From Stutzerimonas stutzeri RCH2 (GTDB lineage Bacteria; Pseudomonadota; Gammaproteobacteria; Pseudomonadales; Pseudomonadaceae): a stretch of DNA of 64,000 nt. Within the stretch, counting starts at the first letter, position 1. Each line of letters begins with the position of its first letter. Positions 40,956-51,604 of this stretch are shown here, piece by piece. Under the pieces are notes generated by a model. It saw only the letters and a list, made by a program, of their open reading frames with translations. It had not been told where the DNA came from and did not search any database. A program made the position numbers and the translations under genes. The stretch lies in NCBI RefSeq assembly GCF_000327065.1, contig NC_019936.1, positions 4,120,001 to 4,184,000 on the forward strand, given 5' to 3'.

Positions 40956-41350
40956 CCAGGTTTGAAGTCGCGCAGCAGCTGGATCTGCCGGCGCTGCTTC
41001 TTGCTCGGCCGGCCATCCGTCTGCATGCCCAGCGCACCTGCCTTGCGCTGGGCCGCCGCGTTCTCGCGCGCCGCCAGGCTTTGTGGCGTTTCCTCATAGA
41101 GCGTCTGCGCCTCGGGCGCGCCGCGGCGAACAGCGGACAGCGCACGAATGACCACCGTGCGCTCGTCAAAACCGATGCGAATCACCAGCTCGTCGCCTAG
41201 CTTGGGCTCCTTGCTGGGCTTGCAGCGCTCGCCGCGACAGTGCACCTTGCCACCCTCGATGGCAGCCTTGGCCAAGGCGCGGGTCTTGAAGAAGCGCGCG
41301 GCCCACAACCACTTGTCCAGGCGCACCTTGTCGTCGTCTTTTTCAGCCAT
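40952..41350 (-). CDS. hslR: Heat-shock protein Hsp15 (S4 domain)
   Basis: A 132-residue RNA-binding protein. The S4 domain (VRLDKWLWAARFFKTRALAKAAIEGGKV) is followed by a basic tail rich in Arg and Lys. Hsp15 rescues stalled 50S subunits carrying tRNA. In E. coli it is cotranscribed with hslO; here a PAP2 gene on the other strand lies between them. Convergent with the PAP2 gene. Confidence 0.92.
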   Translation of the reverse strand: MAEKDDDKVRLDKWLWAARFFKTRALAKAAIEGGKVHCRGERCKPSKEPKLGDELVIRIGFDERTVVIRALSAVRRGAPEAQTLYEETPQSLAARENAAAQRKAGALGMQTDGRPSKKQRRQIQLLRDFKPG

Positions 41351-41451
41351 CGTCCAGCTCTATCTCCTACACGTCGTTCTAGGGTGTTACAGACGGATGC
41401 AGATGTCATGCGCGCCGACTAGAATGCCGGCAAAATCTTCGGACGCTCCCA

Positions 41452-41919
41452 TTGAAGAGACTCGACCCCCATACCGTGATCGGTCTGCGTGAGTGGATCG
41501 CCCTGCCGGATCTCGGTGTGGTGGGCCTGCGCGCGAAGGTCGATACCGGCGCCAGTACCTCGGCACTGCATGCTACCGAGATCAGCGAATTCGAACGCGA
41601 CGGGCAGCGCTGGGTTCGCTTCACCGCGCATCTGGGCACGCTGGTGCAGCGCCGTCATCGCTGCGAGGCGCCGCTGGTCACCCGCAAGCTGATCAAGAGT
41701 TCCAACGGCCAGGTGCAGACACGCTACGTGGTGCGCACTTTGCTGGCGCTCGGCAGCCACGTGTGGCCGGTGGAGTTCACCCTCACCTGCCGCAAGACCA
41801 TGCGCTACCGGCTGCTGCTCGGCTCGAAGGCACTGATCGACGGGCAATGGCTGATCGATCCGTCGCGAACCTATATCCAGGACAAACCCCAGATCCTCAC
41901 TTCCTCCGGTGCCCAATGA
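41452..41919 (+). CDS. rimB: Retropepsin-like protease RimB (ATP-dependent zinc protease family)
   Basis: A 155-residue protein with [20 protein letters not shown], where DTGA is the retropepsin-like catalytic motif of the RimB / Zn-protease (DUF785) family. In pseudomonads RimB works with RimK in ribosomal protein S6 modification. The TTG at 41452 ([15 protein letters not shown]) is the best start; it has GGA nearby and the encoded N-terminus fits the family. Its stop overlaps the rimK start (ATGA). No rimA gene is in the operon. Confidence 0.85.
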   Translation: MKRLDPHTVIGLREWIALPDLGVVGLRAKVDTGASTSALHATEISEFERDGQRWVRFTAHLGTLVQRRHRCEAPLVTRKLIKSSNGQVQTRYVVRTLLALGSHVWPVEFTLTCRKTMRYRLLLGSKALIDGQWLIDPSRTYIQDKPQILTSSGAQ

Positions 41920-42821
41920 AAATCGCCGTGCTGTCGCGCAATCCGCGCCTGTATTCCACCCGACGCCTGGTCGAAGCCGGTCAGCAACGGGGCCATGAGG
42001 TGGTGGTGATCGATACGCTGCGCGCGTACATGAACATTGCCAGCCACAAGCCGCAGATCCACTACCGCGGCAAGCCGCTGGAGGGCTTCGACGCGGTGAT
42101 CCCGCGCATCGGCGCCTCGGTGACCTTCTATGGCTGCGCCGTACTGCGCCAGTTCGAGATGCAGGGTGTGTTCCCGCTCAACGAATCGGTCGCCATCGCT
42201 CGCTCGCGCGACAAGCTGCGCGCGCTGCAATTGCTATCGCGACGTGGCGTCGGTCTGCCGGTGACCGGCTTCGCCCACTCGCCGGATGACATCCCCGACC
42301 TGATCCGCATGGTCAATGGCGCGCCGCTGGTGATCAAGGTGCTCGAAGGCACCCAGGGCATCGGCGTGGTGCTCTGCGAAACCGAGAAAGCCGCCGAGTC
42401 GGTGATCGAAGCGTTCATGGGCCTGAAGCAGGACATCATGGTGCAGGAGTACATCAAGGAAGCCGGCGGCGCCGATATCCGCTGCTTCGTGGTCGGCGAC
42501 AAGGTCATCGCCGCGATGAAACGCCAGGCCAAGCCCGGCGAATTCCGCTCCAACCTGCACCGCGGGGGCTCCGCCAGCCTGATCAAGATCACCCCGGAAG
42601 AACGCATGACCGCCATCCGCGCGGCCAAGGTGATGGGCCTGAACGTCGCCGGCGTCGACATCCTGCGTTCCAACCACGGCCCGCTGGTGATGGAAGTGAA
42701 CTCCTCGCCGGGCCTGGCCGGCATCGAGGAAACCACCGGCAAGGACGTCGCCGGGCTGATCATCCAGTACCTGGAAAAGAACGGCGGCCCGCACCTGACC
42801 CGCACCAAGGGCAAGGGCTGA
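41916..42821 (+). CDS. rimK: Ribosomal protein S6 glutamate ligase RimK
   Basis: A 301-residue ATP-grasp ligase that adds glutamates to the C-terminus of S6, altering ribosome function and proteome. ATP-grasp features: [36 protein letters not shown] and [17 protein letters not shown] with the metal-binding Glu and Asn. Translationally coupled to rimB by a 4-bp overlap. Pseudomonas RimK is known to be influenced by cyclic-di-GMP through RimA, which is missing here. Confidence 0.96.
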   Translation: MKIAVLSRNPRLYSTRRLVEAGQQRGHEVVVIDTLRAYMNIASHKPQIHYRGKPLEGFDAVIPRIGASVTFYGCAVLRQFEMQGVFPLNESVAIARSRDKLRALQLLSRRGVGLPVTGFAHSPDDIPDLIRMVNGAPLVIKVLEGTQGIGVVLCETEKAAESVIEAFMGLKQDIMVQEYIKEAGGADIRCFVVGDKVIAAMKRQAKPGEFRSNLHRGGSASLIKITPEERMTAIRAAKVMGLNVAGVDILRSNHGPLVMEVNSSPGLAGIEETTGKDVAGLIIQYLEKNGGPHLTRTKGKG

Positions 42822-42842
42822 TCGAGCAGCCCTGAGAGCCGG

Positions 42843-44174
42843 CTATTCCGCCGGCTTGCCCTGCACCGCATCGCGCGGCAACAGCAAGCCCAGCGGCAGG
42901 CTGACCCGGGCCTCCAGACCGCCGCCCTCGCGGTTGCGCAGTTCGACGATGCCGCCGTGCTGCGAGGCGATGCGCTTGACGATCGCCAACCCCAGCCCGG
43001 CGCCCTGCCCGCCACGGGCACGATCGCCGCGAATGAAAGGATTGAAGATGCCTTCCAGCTCGGCCGGATCGACCCCCGGGCCGCGGTCCAGCACGCTGAG
43101 CACCACGTACGGCGCGTGCTGGTCGCCAGAGACATAGGCTGCCACCTCCACCCCACCACCGGCGTAGCGCAGGGCGTTCTCGATCAGATTGACCAGCAGA
43201 CGCTTGATCGACACCCGGCGCAGGGCGAACGGCGGCATCGGCTCGACGCACAGCCGCACGGTTTCCTGCTGCTGATTGTAGGGTGCCACCACTTCGCGGA
43301 TCAGCTCGCCGAGGTCGGTGGTTTCCACCGGCTCGTCGCTGCCGTCGCGCACGAAGGCGAGGAACTGGTCGAGGATGGCGTTCATATCCTCGACATCGCG
43401 GATCATGTCCTCGGTCAGCTCGTCGTCGCTGCTCATCAGCTCCAGCGACAGGCGCAAGCGCGTCAGCGGCGTGCGCAGGTCGTGGGACACGCCGGCGAGC
43501 ATCAGCTCGCGCTCGCGGCCGGCCTGCTCGACGTCCTCGGCCATCTGGTTGAAGGCGCGATAGACCTCGGTCATCTCGCTCGGCGTGTCACTGATCGGCA
43601 GCCGCACCCGTCGGCCCTTGCCGATCTGCCGTGCAGCGAAGACCAGCCGCTTGAGCGGCAGGTTGAGCTGGCTGACGAAGATCCAGGCCGCGCCGGTGGA
43701 CAGCAGGCCGATACCGAGGAACCAGCCGAGCACGCTCCAGATGCGCTGGCCGCGCAGCGGATAGGCATAGAGCGGCACCTGCACCCAGTCCGGGCCGAGG
43801 TTTGGCGCGCGCACCCAGATCGCCGTGGATGGCTGGATACGCACGCGCACCTCGGTGTCGTCGCCCAGCTCGTCGCGCATCTGCCGCTGGAAGATTTCGG
43901 TGTAGGGCCAGTGATATTCGCTGCGCGGCACGTTCTGCTCGGCCACCGGCAGCAGGCCGGCGGCGCGGCCGATGCGATCGCGGTCCTCGAGATCGGCGGC
44001 CCAGTAGGCGCGCAGCGTCAGCGCCGCGCCGTGGCTGTACTGGCGGTCCACCAGCACGTCCTCGTTGGTCATCAGATAGACCAGCGTCAGGACCTTGGAG
44101 AACAGCACCACGATCAGCACCATCCACAGGGTGCGGGCGAAGAAGCTTTGTGGGAACCAGAGCGGAGTCTTCAT
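42843..44174 (-). CDS. envZ: Two-component sensor kinase EnvZ (AmgS type)
   Basis: A 443-residue inner-membrane sensor. Two membrane segments at about 14-35 and 147-168 enclose a periplasmic domain; HAMP follows, then HisKA with LAGVSHDLRTPLTRL (His231) and HATPase with NLIENALRYAGGG, DRGPGVDPAE and GQGAGLGLAIVKRI. The homologue in P. aeruginosa is AmgS, which senses envelope stress and contributes to aminoglycoside tolerance. Second gene of the ompR-envZ operon with a 76-bp gap. Convergent with rimK, 21 bp apart. Confidence 0.94.
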   Translation of the reverse strand: MKTPLWFPQSFFARTLWMVLIVVLFSKVLTLVYLMTNEDVLVDRQYSHGAALTLRAYWAADLEDRDRIGRAAGLLPVAEQNVPRSEYHWPYTEIFQRQMRDELGDDTEVRVRIQPSTAIWVRAPNLGPDWVQVPLYAYPLRGQRIWSVLGWFLGIGLLSTGAAWIFVSQLNLPLKRLVFAARQIGKGRRVRLPISDTPSEMTEVYRAFNQMAEDVEQAGRERELMLAGVSHDLRTPLTRLRLSLELMSSDDELTEDMIRDVEDMNAILDQFLAFVRDGSDEPVETTDLGELIREVVAPYNQQQETVRLCVEPMPPFALRRVSIKRLLVNLIENALRYAGGGVEVAAYVSGDQHAPYVVLSVLDRGPGVDPAELEGIFNPFIRGDRARGGQGAGLGLAIVKRIASQHGGIVELRNREGGGLEARVSLPLGLLLPRDAVQGKPAE

Positions 44175-44250
44175 GAAAAAGCCGCGGCACGCCTCAGGCT
44201 GCGGGCAAGGCGCCGAACGCGCCCGGAGCCTGCGACATGCCGTGGTCGAC

Positions 44251-44985
44251 TCACTTGTTGCCGTCCGGCACGAACACGTAGCCGACACCCCAGACGGTCT
44301 GGATGTAGCGCGGCTTGGACGGGTCCGGCTCGATCAGCCGGCGCAGGCGGGAAATCTGCACGTCGATAGAACGCTCCAGCGCATCCCACTCGCGGCCACG
44401 GGCAAGATTCATCAGCTTGTCCCGGGTCAGCGGCTCACGGGCGTGCTGCACCAGCGCCTTGAGCACGGCGAACTCGCCGGTGGTGAGCATGTGCACCTCG
44501 TTGCCCTTCTTCAGTTCGCGGGTGGCCAGCGACAGCTCGTACTCGCCGAAGGTGACGGTCTCGTCTTCGCTGGCCGGCGCGCCGGGCACCTGCGGCGCCT
44601 GCCGACGCAGCACCGCACGGATGCGCGCGAGCAGCTCGCGAGGGTTGAAGGGCTTGGCCAGGTAATCATCGGCGCCCTGCTCCAGGCCCTGGATACGGCT
44701 GGCTTCGTCGCCCTTGGCGGTGAGCATGATGATCGGGATCTGATTGTTGCCCTCGCGCAACCGACGGCAGGCGGACAAACCGTCCTCGCCCGGCATCATC
44801 AGATCGAGCACCACCAACTGGAACAGCTCACGGCTGAGCAGGCGGTCCATCTGCTCGGTGTTTTCCACGGTACGGACGCGGTAACCCTGCTCATCGAGAA
44901 AACGCTCGAGCAGACGCCGCAGACGGGCATCGTCATCGACGATGAGGATCTTTTCGCCTTCGTTGGCTTGCGCAGTGCTGCTCAT
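44251..44985 (-). CDS. ompR: Response regulator OmpR (AmgR type)
   Basis: A 244-residue OmpR-family regulator: receiver (ILIVDDDARLRR, phospho-Asp61 in VVLDLMMPGEDG, Lys in LAKPFNPRELLARIRAV) and a winged-helix C-terminal DNA-binding domain (LTTGEFAVLKALVQHAREPLTRDKL). First gene of the operon with envZ. It is divergent from tex across 225 bp. In P. aeruginosa AmgR controls envelope-protease genes. Confidence 0.95.
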   Translation of the reverse strand: MSSTAQANEGEKILIVDDDARLRRLLERFLDEQGYRVRTVENTEQMDRLLSRELFQLVVLDLMMPGEDGLSACRRLREGNNQIPIIMLTAKGDEASRIQGLEQGADDYLAKPFNPRELLARIRAVLRRQAPQVPGAPASEDETVTFGEYELSLATRELKKGNEVHMLTTGEFAVLKALVQHAREPLTRDKLMNLARGREWDALERSIDVQISRLRRLIEPDPSKPRYIQTVWGVGYVFVPDGNK

Positions 44986-45125
44986 GGGAACTCCCGGATG
45001 GTCGACGGCGCATTATTGCGCAGTGTGGATCGGCCCTACTGCGAGCCATTGTTAGCAGATTTTTCGCCGCGCAGCAGGCCTACGCGGCATTCGATCACGG
45101 CTGACGACCGCTCACCGGCAATCGG

Positions 45126-45156
45126 TTGAGGCCAGCCGCCGCAGTTCCCCTATAAT
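45126..45156 (+). promoter_or_regulatory. Candidate sigma-70 promoter of tex
   Basis: A perfect TATAAT at 45151-45156 with TTGAGG at 45126-45131, spacer 19. It would start transcription near 45163, about 50 bases ahead of the tex ATG. The longer spacer makes the -35 assignment uncertain. Confidence 0.5.
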
Positions 45157-45210
45157 CGCCGGCTTTCGCGCAGGCACGGCCTGCATGGTTTGACTGACCC
45201 AGGTAGGTTC

Positions 45211-47544
45211 ATGGACAGCATCAATTCCCGTATCGCCAACGAGCTGGGCGTGCGCCCGCAACAAGTCGCCGCCGCCGTGGCGCTGCTCGACGAAGGCTCC
45301 ACCGTTCCCTTCATCGCCCGTTACCGCAAGGAAGTCACCGGCAGCCTCGACGATACCCAGCTGCGCAACCTGGAAGAACGTCTGCGCTACCTGCGCGAGC
45401 TGGACGAGCGCCGCGCCTCGATCCTCGCCAGCATCGAGGAACAGGGCAAGCTGACCCCCGAACTCAAGCGCGAGATCGACCTCGCCGACACCAAGACCCG
45501 CCTCGAAGACCTCTACCTGCCTTATAAGCAGAAGCGCCGCACCAAGGGCCAGATCGCCCTCGAAGCCGGTCTCGGTGAGCTGGCCGATGCGCTGTTCGGC
45601 AACCCGGACCTCACACCAGAGCAGGAAGCCGAGCGCTTCATCGACGCCGAGAAGGGCTTCGCCGATGTGAAGGCCGTGCTCGAAGGCGCCAAGTACATCC
45701 TCATGGAGCGCTTCGCCGAAGACGCCGACCTGCTGGCCAAGCTGCGCGACTTCCTCAAGCACAACGCCACCCTCAGCGCCCGTGTGGTGCCGGGCAAGGA
45801 GAACGAGGGCGCCAAGTTCAGCGACTACTTCGAGCATGACGAAGTGCTGAAGAACACCCCTTCGCACCGCGCGCTGGCGATCTTCCGTGGCCGTAACGAA
45901 GGCATCCTCAGCGTCAGCCTCAAGGTCGGCGATGAGACGCCGGGCAGCATGCACCCCGGCGAAGGCATGATCGGCGAACGCTTCGGCATCGCCAACCGGG
46001 GCCGCGCCGCCGACAAGTGGCTGGGCGAAGTGGTGCGCTGGACCTGGAAGGTCAAGCTCTACACCCATCTGGAAACCGATCTGCTCGGCGAGCTGCGCGA
46101 CAAGGCCGAGGATGATGCGATCGGCGTCTTCGCCCGCAACCTGCATGACCTGCTGTTGGCCGCCCCGGCCGGCCCGCGCGCGACGCTGGCGCTCGATCCG
46201 GGCCTGCGCACCGGCTGCAAGGTCGCGGTGGTCGACGCCACCGGCAAGCTGCTGGAAACCGCCACGGTCTACCCGCACGCGCCACGCAACGACTGGGACG
46301 GCACCCTGGCGATCCTCGCCAAGCTCTGCGCCAAGCATGCCGTCGACCTGATCGCCATCGGCAACGGCACCGCCAGCCGCGAGTCGGACAAGCTGGCCGG
46401 CGAGCTGATCCAGAAAGTGCCCGGTCTCAAGCTCACCAAGATCATGGTCAGCGAAGCCGGCGCCTCGGTGTACTCGGCCTCGGAACTGGCCGCCAAGGAA
46501 TTCCCCGATCTGGACGTATCCCTGCGTGGCGCCGTGTCCATCGCCCGCCGCCTGCAGGACCCGCTGGCCGAGCTGGTGAAGATCGACCCGAAATCCATCG
46601 GCGTCGGCCAGTACCAGCACGACGTGTCCCAGCTCAAGCTGGCGCGCTCGCTGGATGCAGTGGTCGAGGATTGCGTGAACGCCGTCGGCGTCGATGTGAA
46701 TACCGCTTCCGCCGCGCTGCTGGCGCGCATCTCCGGCCTCAACTCGACATTGGCGCAGAACATCGTGCAGTTCCGCGATGCCAACGGGGCGTTCAAGTCG
46801 CGCAGCGAGCTGAAGAAGGTGCCGCGCCTGGGCGAGAAGACCTTCGAGCAGGCCGCCGGCTTCCTCCGCGTGATGAATGGCGAGAACCCGCTGGACGCCT
46901 CGGCGGTGCACCCGGAAACCTATCCACTGGTCAAGCGCATCGCCCAGGACACCGGGCGCGATATCCGCTCGCTGATCGGCGACTCGGCGTTCCTCAAGCG
47001 TCTAGACCCCAAGCAGTTCACCGATGAAGGCTTCGGCCTGGTGACCGTCAGCGACATCCTTCAGGAATTGGAAAAACCCGGCCGCGACCCGCGCCCCGAA
47101 TTCAAGACCGCCGAGTTCCAGGAAGGCGTCGAGAAGCTCAGCGATCTCGAGCCGGGCATGGTGCTCGAAGGCGTGGTGACCAACGTGACCAACTTCGGTG
47201 CCTTCGTCGACATCGGCGTGCATCAGGACGGTCTGGTGCACATCAGCGCGTTGTCGGAGAAGTTCGTCAAGGACCCCTACGAGGTGGTCAAGGCCGGTGA
47301 CATCGTCAAGGTCAAGGTCATGGAAGTGGACATCCCGCGTCAGCGCGTCGGCCTGTCGATGCGCATGAGCGATACGCCCGGTGCCAAGACCGACGGACCA
47401 CGCGGTGGCCAGGCGCGCGGCAGCGCCGGCAAGCCGCAGGGCAACACGCCGCGCAGCGAGCGCCATGCCAAGGAAGACAAGCCGGCACCGGCCAACGCCG
47501 CCATGGCCGCGCTGTTCGCCAACGCCAAGCAGCTGAGGAAGTAA
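45211..47544 (+). CDS. tex: Transcription accessory protein Tex (YhgF)
   Basis: A 777-residue Tex protein. It binds nucleic acids and acts on transcription or ribosomes. Order: N-terminal helix-turn-helix-like Tex_N, a YqgF/RNaseH-like central region ([17 protein letters not shown]), helix-hairpin-helix segments ([18 protein letters not shown]), and a C-terminal S1 RNA-binding domain ([22 protein letters not shown]) before a basic tail. ATG 45211 has AGGTAGG upstream. The next gene follows 2 bp after its stop, so both are cotranscribed. Confidence 0.96.
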   Translation: MDSINSRIANELGVRPQQVAAAVALLDEGSTVPFIARYRKEVTGSLDDTQLRNLEERLRYLRELDERRASILASIEEQGKLTPELKREIDLADTKTRLEDLYLPYKQKRRTKGQIALEAGLGELADALFGNPDLTPEQEAERFIDAEKGFADVKAVLEGAKYILMERFAEDADLLAKLRDFLKHNATLSARVVPGKENEGAKFSDYFEHDEVLKNTPSHRALAIFRGRNEGILSVSLKVGDETPGSMHPGEGMIGERFGIANRGRAADKWLGEVVRWTWKVKLYTHLETDLLGELRDKAEDDAIGVFARNLHDLLLAAPAGPRATLALDPGLRTGCKVAVVDATGKLLETATVYPHAPRNDWDGTLAILAKLCAKHAVDLIAIGNGTASRESDKLAGELIQKVPGLKLTKIMVSEAGASVYSASELAAKEFPDLDVSLRGAVSIARRLQDPLAELVKIDPKSIGVGQYQHDVSQLKLARSLDAVVEDCVNAVGVDVNTASAALLARISGLNSTLAQNIVQFRDANGAFKSRSELKKVPRLGEKTFEQAAGFLRVMNGENPLDASAVHPETYPLVKRIAQDTGRDIRSLIGDSAFLKRLDPKQFTDEGFGLVTVSDILQELEKPGRDPRPEFKTAEFQEGVEKLSDLEPGMVLEGVVTNVTNFGAFVDIGVHQDGLVHISALSEKFVKDPYEVVKAGDIVKVKVMEVDIPRQRVGLSMRMSDTPGAKTDGPRGGQARGSAGKPQGNTPRSERHAKEDKPAPANAAMAALFANAKQLRK

Positions 47545-47546
47545 GC

Positions 47547-47936
47547 ATGAGCATTCAAGTCGAGGCGGTGGGCAGCTCCAGCGCCTTCGGCCGCCTGCTC
47601 GGCCTGGAGATTCACCAGGTCGGCAACGGCGAGGCGGTGCTCGGCCTGAGCATGCACGATGGCCTGCGCAACCTGCACGGCAAGCTGCACGGTGGCGCGT
47701 TGTTCTCGCTGATCGACACCGCCATGGGTCAGGCCAGCCACAGCCTCGGCGACGGCTCACCGAACAGCGTCACGCTCGAATGCAAGGTCAACTACATCCG
47801 CCCGGTGAGCGACGGCGAGCTGCGTTGCCGCGCCTGGGTGGTGCATGGCGGCCGGCGCACCCAGGTGCTGGAAGCCGAGGTACATCAGGGCGACAAGCTG
47901 ATCGCCAAGGCCCAGGCGACCTTCGCCTGTCTCTAG
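47547..47936 (+). CDS. PaaI-family thioesterase
   Basis: A 129-residue hotdog-fold thioesterase. The catalytic segment LHGKLHGGALFSLIDTAMG (HGG and Asp) is present. It could hydrolyse aryl- or acyl-CoA. It starts 2 bp after tex, and 110 bp separate it from gshA. In other pseudomonads a thioesterase gene also sits between tex and gshA, so the arrangement is conserved. Confidence 0.88.
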   Translation: MSIQVEAVGSSSAFGRLLGLEIHQVGNGEAVLGLSMHDGLRNLHGKLHGGALFSLIDTAMGQASHSLGDGSPNSVTLECKVNYIRPVSDGELRCRAWVVHGGRRTQVLEAEVHQGDKLIAKAQATFACL

Positions 47937-48046
47937 CCACCCAAGGAGTCGGCATGCGTCGACAGCGGTCGAAGCAACGTCGCCTCTTGTGAAGCGGCGT
48001 TTCCATCCCCATATTGGGGCGACTGTCGCGTGAAGGAATCCACAAG

Positions 48047-49624
48047 TTGAGCGCACTTCTCTCCCACCGCCTGGCATTGCTGGCCGAGTCCACCCACCTG
48101 CCACTGCTCAGCCAATGCCTGCACGGGATCGAACGCGAGTGCCTGCGCGTCGACGCTCGCGGCCAGCTGGCGATGACGCCGCACCCCGCTGCACTGGGCT
48201 CGGCGCTGACTCACCCGCAGATCACCACCGATTATTCGGAGGCGCTGCTGGAGTTCATCACCGGTACCGACCAAGACCCGCAGAACACGCTTGCCGAGCT
48301 CGAAGCGATCCACCGCTTCAGCTATGCCAAGCTCGGCGACGAATTCCTCTGGAGCCCTTCGATGCCCTGCCCGCTACCGAGCGAGGCGGACATTCCGATC
48401 GCCGAATACGGCAGCTCCAACATCGGTCGGCTCAAGCACGTCTACCGCCAGGGCCTGGCCCTGCGCTACGGCAAGACCATGCAGTGCATCGCCGGCATCC
48501 ACTACAACTTCTCGCTGCCCGAGGCGCTGTGGCCGGTGTTGCAGGCCGATGACGGCGACGCAAGTTCGGCGCAGGACTACCGTTCGACGCGCTACATCGC
48601 GGTGATCCGCAACTTCCGCCGTTACAGCTGGCTGCTGATGTACCTGTTCGGCGCCTCGCCGGCGCTGGATGCCGGCTTCCTGCGTGGCCGCCAGCACCAG
48701 CTCGAAACGCTCGGCGCCGACACCCTGTACCTGCCGTACGCCACCAGCCTGCGCATGAGCGACCTGGGCTACCAGAACAACGCCCAGGCCGGCCTCACGC
48801 CCTGCTATGACAATCTGGACAGCTATACCGAAAGCCTCTTCCGCGCCGTCTCCACGCCCTACGCTCCCTACGAGACGATGGGCATCAAGGATGCCGCCGG
48901 CAACTGGCAGCAGCTCAACACCAACGTGCTGCAGATCGAAAACGAGTACTACTCGAACATTCGCCCGAAACGCGTCACCGCCACTGGCGAACGGCCGTTG
49001 CAGGCGCTGCGCGCGCGCGGCATCCAGTACATCGAAGTACGCTGCCTGGACATCAATCCATTCCTGCCGCTGGGCATCGATGCCAGCGAAGCGCATTTCC
49101 TCGATGCCTTCCTGCTGTTCTGCGCCCTGAACGACAGTCCCTGCCTGGCCGACGGCGAATGCAGCGTGGCCACCGAGAATTTCCTCAAAGTGGTCAAGGA
49201 CGGTCGTCGGCCGGGACTCGAACTGCAACGCTGCGGCGAGAACGTGCAGCTGAGCGACTGGGCCGAGCAGTTGCTTGATGAGATCGCCCAGGTCGCCGCT
49301 CTCCTCGATCGCAGCCATGGCGACGCGCGCCACGCCACGGCGCTGGCCGAGCAACGGGCCAAGGTCGCCGACAGCAGCCTGACGCCGTCAGCGCGGGTGC
49401 TCGACGAGCTGCGCCGCAGCGGCGAAAGCTTCAGCCAGTTCTCCATGCGCCAAACCCAGGCGCATGCCGACTACTTCCGCAGCCGGGCACCGAGCCCCGC
49501 CGAGTTGGCGCAGTTCGAAGCCGCCGCACAGCAATCCCTGGAGCGACAGGCGGCTATGGAAGCCGGGGACGAGCTGGATTTCGACAGTTTCGTCGCCGAA
49601 TACCAACGCAGCCTCAGCCTCTGA
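48047..49624 (+). CDS. gshA: Glutamate-cysteine ligase
   Basis: A 525-residue type I gamma-glutamylcysteine synthetase, first step of glutathione synthesis. Visible are [53 protein letters not shown], and [14 protein letters not shown] chose TTG at 48047 ([12 protein letters not shown]) because AAGGA lies about ten bases upstream and the N-terminus matches the family; no ATG fits. Standing alone, the gene has the thioesterase upstream on the same strand. Confidence 0.96.
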   Translation: MSALLSHRLALLAESTHLPLLSQCLHGIERECLRVDARGQLAMTPHPAALGSALTHPQITTDYSEALLEFITGTDQDPQNTLAELEAIHRFSYAKLGDEFLWSPSMPCPLPSEADIPIAEYGSSNIGRLKHVYRQGLALRYGKTMQCIAGIHYNFSLPEALWPVLQADDGDASSAQDYRSTRYIAVIRNFRRYSWLLMYLFGASPALDAGFLRGRQHQLETLGADTLYLPYATSLRMSDLGYQNNAQAGLTPCYDNLDSYTESLFRAVSTPYAPYETMGIKDAAGNWQQLNTNVLQIENEYYSNIRPKRVTATGERPLQALRARGIQYIEVRCLDINPFLPLGIDASEAHFLDAFLLFCALNDSPCLADGECSVATENFLKVVKDGRRPGLELQRCGENVQLSDWAEQLLDEIAQVAALLDRSHGDARHATALAEQRAKVADSSLTPSARVLDELRRSGESFSQFSMRQTQAHADYFRSRAPSPAELAQFEAAAQQSLERQAAMEAGDELDFDSFVAEYQRSLSL

Positions 49625-49680
49625 CTGCCAGCCATCATCGACCAGACTTATAGGGCGTCATAGACGCTCTAGCTTCTAGT

Positions 49681-49704
49681 GCCGCGTGGGCTGCCCCGCG
49701 CGGC
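49681..49704 (+). terminator. Hairpin after gshA
   Basis: About 10 bp of GC stem (GCCGCGTGGG facing CCCCGCGCGGC, one G-U pair) without a U-tract, 56 bp past the gshA stop. A transcript end or attenuator cannot be proven from this. Confidence 0.35.
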
Positions 49705-49833
49705 GATGCCGCTCGACGAAATTTTCCCCGCCCCGCCTCGCTCTAAATCCCGGTCACGCGTGCATCCGCTGCGTTTCGCCGCGCCTGCCTGATCGACCGA
49801 ACAAGCCAGAACAACAACAAAAGAGGTGCATCC

Positions 49834-51570
49834 ATGTCTCTGAAATCAATGCTGCGCCGCTTGCGTGGCGTATCCGTTGCCGTGCTGTTTGGCAGCCTGC
49901 TGGGTTTGAGCCAGCCTGCAACCGTCGACGCCGCCAGCCCACCGATCGCCGGTGCGATCAGTGGCGGCGGGCCGGCTCTGTCGGCCCTGCGCTACGACCT
50001 GACCATCACATCCTTCGATGGCACCCCGATAGCCGTTACCGTCTTCCAGCCCGCACTGAGCAAAGGCCAGGCCGCGCCGCTGCTGATGTACAGCCATGGT
50101 TGGGGCGGCAGTCGTTCCACCGATCTCAGCGAAAGCGATTCGCTCACCGCCACGGCACGCAAGGCCTGGGAGAACGGCTACTTCGTCATGACTTTCGACC
50201 AGCGCGGTTTCGGCGAAAGCGGCGGGCGGGCCAACGTTCAGGATCCACAGATCGAAGGACGCGACATCAAGACCCTGCTCGACTGGGCCGAGGGCGCGCT
50301 GACGCCCCACTTGGCCTATCTGCGGGGTGATCCGCTGGTGGGTGGCATCGGCCTGAGCTACGGCGGCGGCTTCCAGCTGATCGGCGCAAGTGTCGATCCA
50401 CGCTTCGATGCGCTGGTCCCGATGATCACCTGGAATGACCTGTCCTACAGCCTGACGCCCGGCACCGTGCCGAAAACCCTCTGGCTGACCTTCCTCAGCG
50501 CCATCGCGATCAACGACCAGGCGCCCTGGGTCACCCAGGCCTACGCCCAGTCGCTGGGCGGCAGCGTCGACGAAAGCACCCGCCAGCGCCTGGCCGGACA
50601 TGGTCTCGGGGCATTCTGTGGCGCGAACGCGCCGCGGGTGGATGCCTTCATCATTCAGGGCATCAACGACACCCTGTTCAACGGCAACGAGGCGGTGTGG
50701 AACTACAACTGCCTGCGCGAGGCCGGCAATGATGCCTATCTGCTGATGTCCGACGGCGGCCACGTGCTGCCGGGCCTGCAGATCGGCCAGATCGGCTCGG
50801 TGGCCGCCCAGGTACGCTGCGGCGAGCAGGACTATCAGGTCGCTGATCTGGCGTATGGCTTCCTCGACGGCAAGCTGCGCAAGCTGCAACAACGCATCGA
50901 GATGCCGCGGGTCTGCTTCACCCAAGGCAACGAGCACGGCGTGGTAGGTGATGAGGTCATGCGCGGCGGCCAGCGCTTCGCCGCGCAGAGCGGCAGTCTG
51001 CTGGTCGGTCCGCCGTCCATCGATCTGGTGCTGAACCTGCTGCGCAAGCTAGACCCGGTGACGCTGTCGGACGTCCTCAGCCGCATCTCGGCAGACGCGG
51101 TGCGCGTGCTGCTCGGTGCGCTGAGCGGCATCGGTTCCGGCAGCCCGGATCAGGTCACCAAGATCCTCACCGAGTTGGTCACCACACTGCCGCCGCATCT
51201 GATCGCCGAACTCGGCACGGCACCGCGCTTCGTACCGTTGTACCAGGCCAGCGGCGAACAGACTCTGGCAGGCATTCCCCTGGCAGATCTCAAAGTGGAG
51301 GGTCTGGGCAAGCTCGACCCACGACTGTTCGTCGGCATCGGTGTGAAGCGCATGGGCAGCGGCCGCACCGAATTGCTGAACGATCAGGTGTTGCCGCTGC
51401 GCGGGGTTGGCAGCCGGCAGACCGAGCTGATCGCTGTCAGCACGCGGCTCAACCACGGCGATCAGGTGGGGCTGATGCTCTACGGCTTCCATCCGCAGTA
51501 CACGCTGAGCTTCTCCCGTGTACCGAGCGCGGTGCAGCTGAGCGGGACGGTCGAACTGCCGCTGCGATGA
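49834..51570 (+). CDS. Secreted alpha/beta hydrolase (CocE/X-Pro peptidase-like)
   Basis: A 578-residue protein with a Sec signal peptide (GVSVAVLFGSLLGLSQPATVDA). The hydrolase domain has MYSHGWGGSRSTDL, TFDQRGFGESGG, and nucleophile elbow GIGLSYGGGFQL (Ser in GLSYGG); the acid and His probably lie in INDTLFNGN and SDGGHVLPG. A C-terminal jelly-roll-like part of about 200 residues follows, as in CocE/NonD hydrolases. The substrate (ester or peptide) is unknown. AGAGG precedes the ATG. Confidence 0.86.
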   Translation: MSLKSMLRRLRGVSVAVLFGSLLGLSQPATVDAASPPIAGAISGGGPALSALRYDLTITSFDGTPIAVTVFQPALSKGQAAPLLMYSHGWGGSRSTDLSESDSLTATARKAWENGYFVMTFDQRGFGESGGRANVQDPQIEGRDIKTLLDWAEGALTPHLAYLRGDPLVGGIGLSYGGGFQLIGASVDPRFDALVPMITWNDLSYSLTPGTVPKTLWLTFLSAIAINDQAPWVTQAYAQSLGGSVDESTRQRLAGHGLGAFCGANAPRVDAFIIQGINDTLFNGNEAVWNYNCLREAGNDAYLLMSDGGHVLPGLQIGQIGSVAAQVRCGEQDYQVADLAYGFLDGKLRKLQQRIEMPRVCFTQGNEHGVVGDEVMRGGQRFAAQSGSLLVGPPSIDLVLNLLRKLDPVTLSDVLSRISADAVRVLLGALSGIGSGSPDQVTKILTELVTTLPPHLIAELGTAPRFVPLYQASGEQTLAGIPLADLKVEGLGKLDPRLFVGIGVKRMGSGRTELLNDQVLPLRGVGSRQTELIAVSTRLNHGDQVGLMLYGFHPQYTLSFSRVPSAVQLSGTVELPLR

Positions 51571-51572
51571 CG

Positions 51573-51598
51573 AAAAAGGCGGGGCCATGGGCCCCGCC
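51573..51598 (-). terminator. Intrinsic terminator of argA
   Basis: A 9-bp GC stem (GGCGGGGCC and its complement) with a three-base loop followed by five T residues on the minus strand, 6 bp after the argA stop. It also lies 3 bp past the alpha/beta-hydrolase stop and may serve both genes. Confidence 0.88.
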
Positions 51599-51604
51599 TT
51601 CGGT

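Noticed and set aside
45008..45021. GCGCA-TTAT-TGCGC palindrome in the ompR-tex gap
   Set aside because: Only 5 bp per arm; it may be chance in a GC-rich region and no known operator matches.
45112..46911. 599-codon minus-strand frame opposite tex
   Set aside because: Antisense shadow with no recognisable domain. tex itself has strong motifs throughout.
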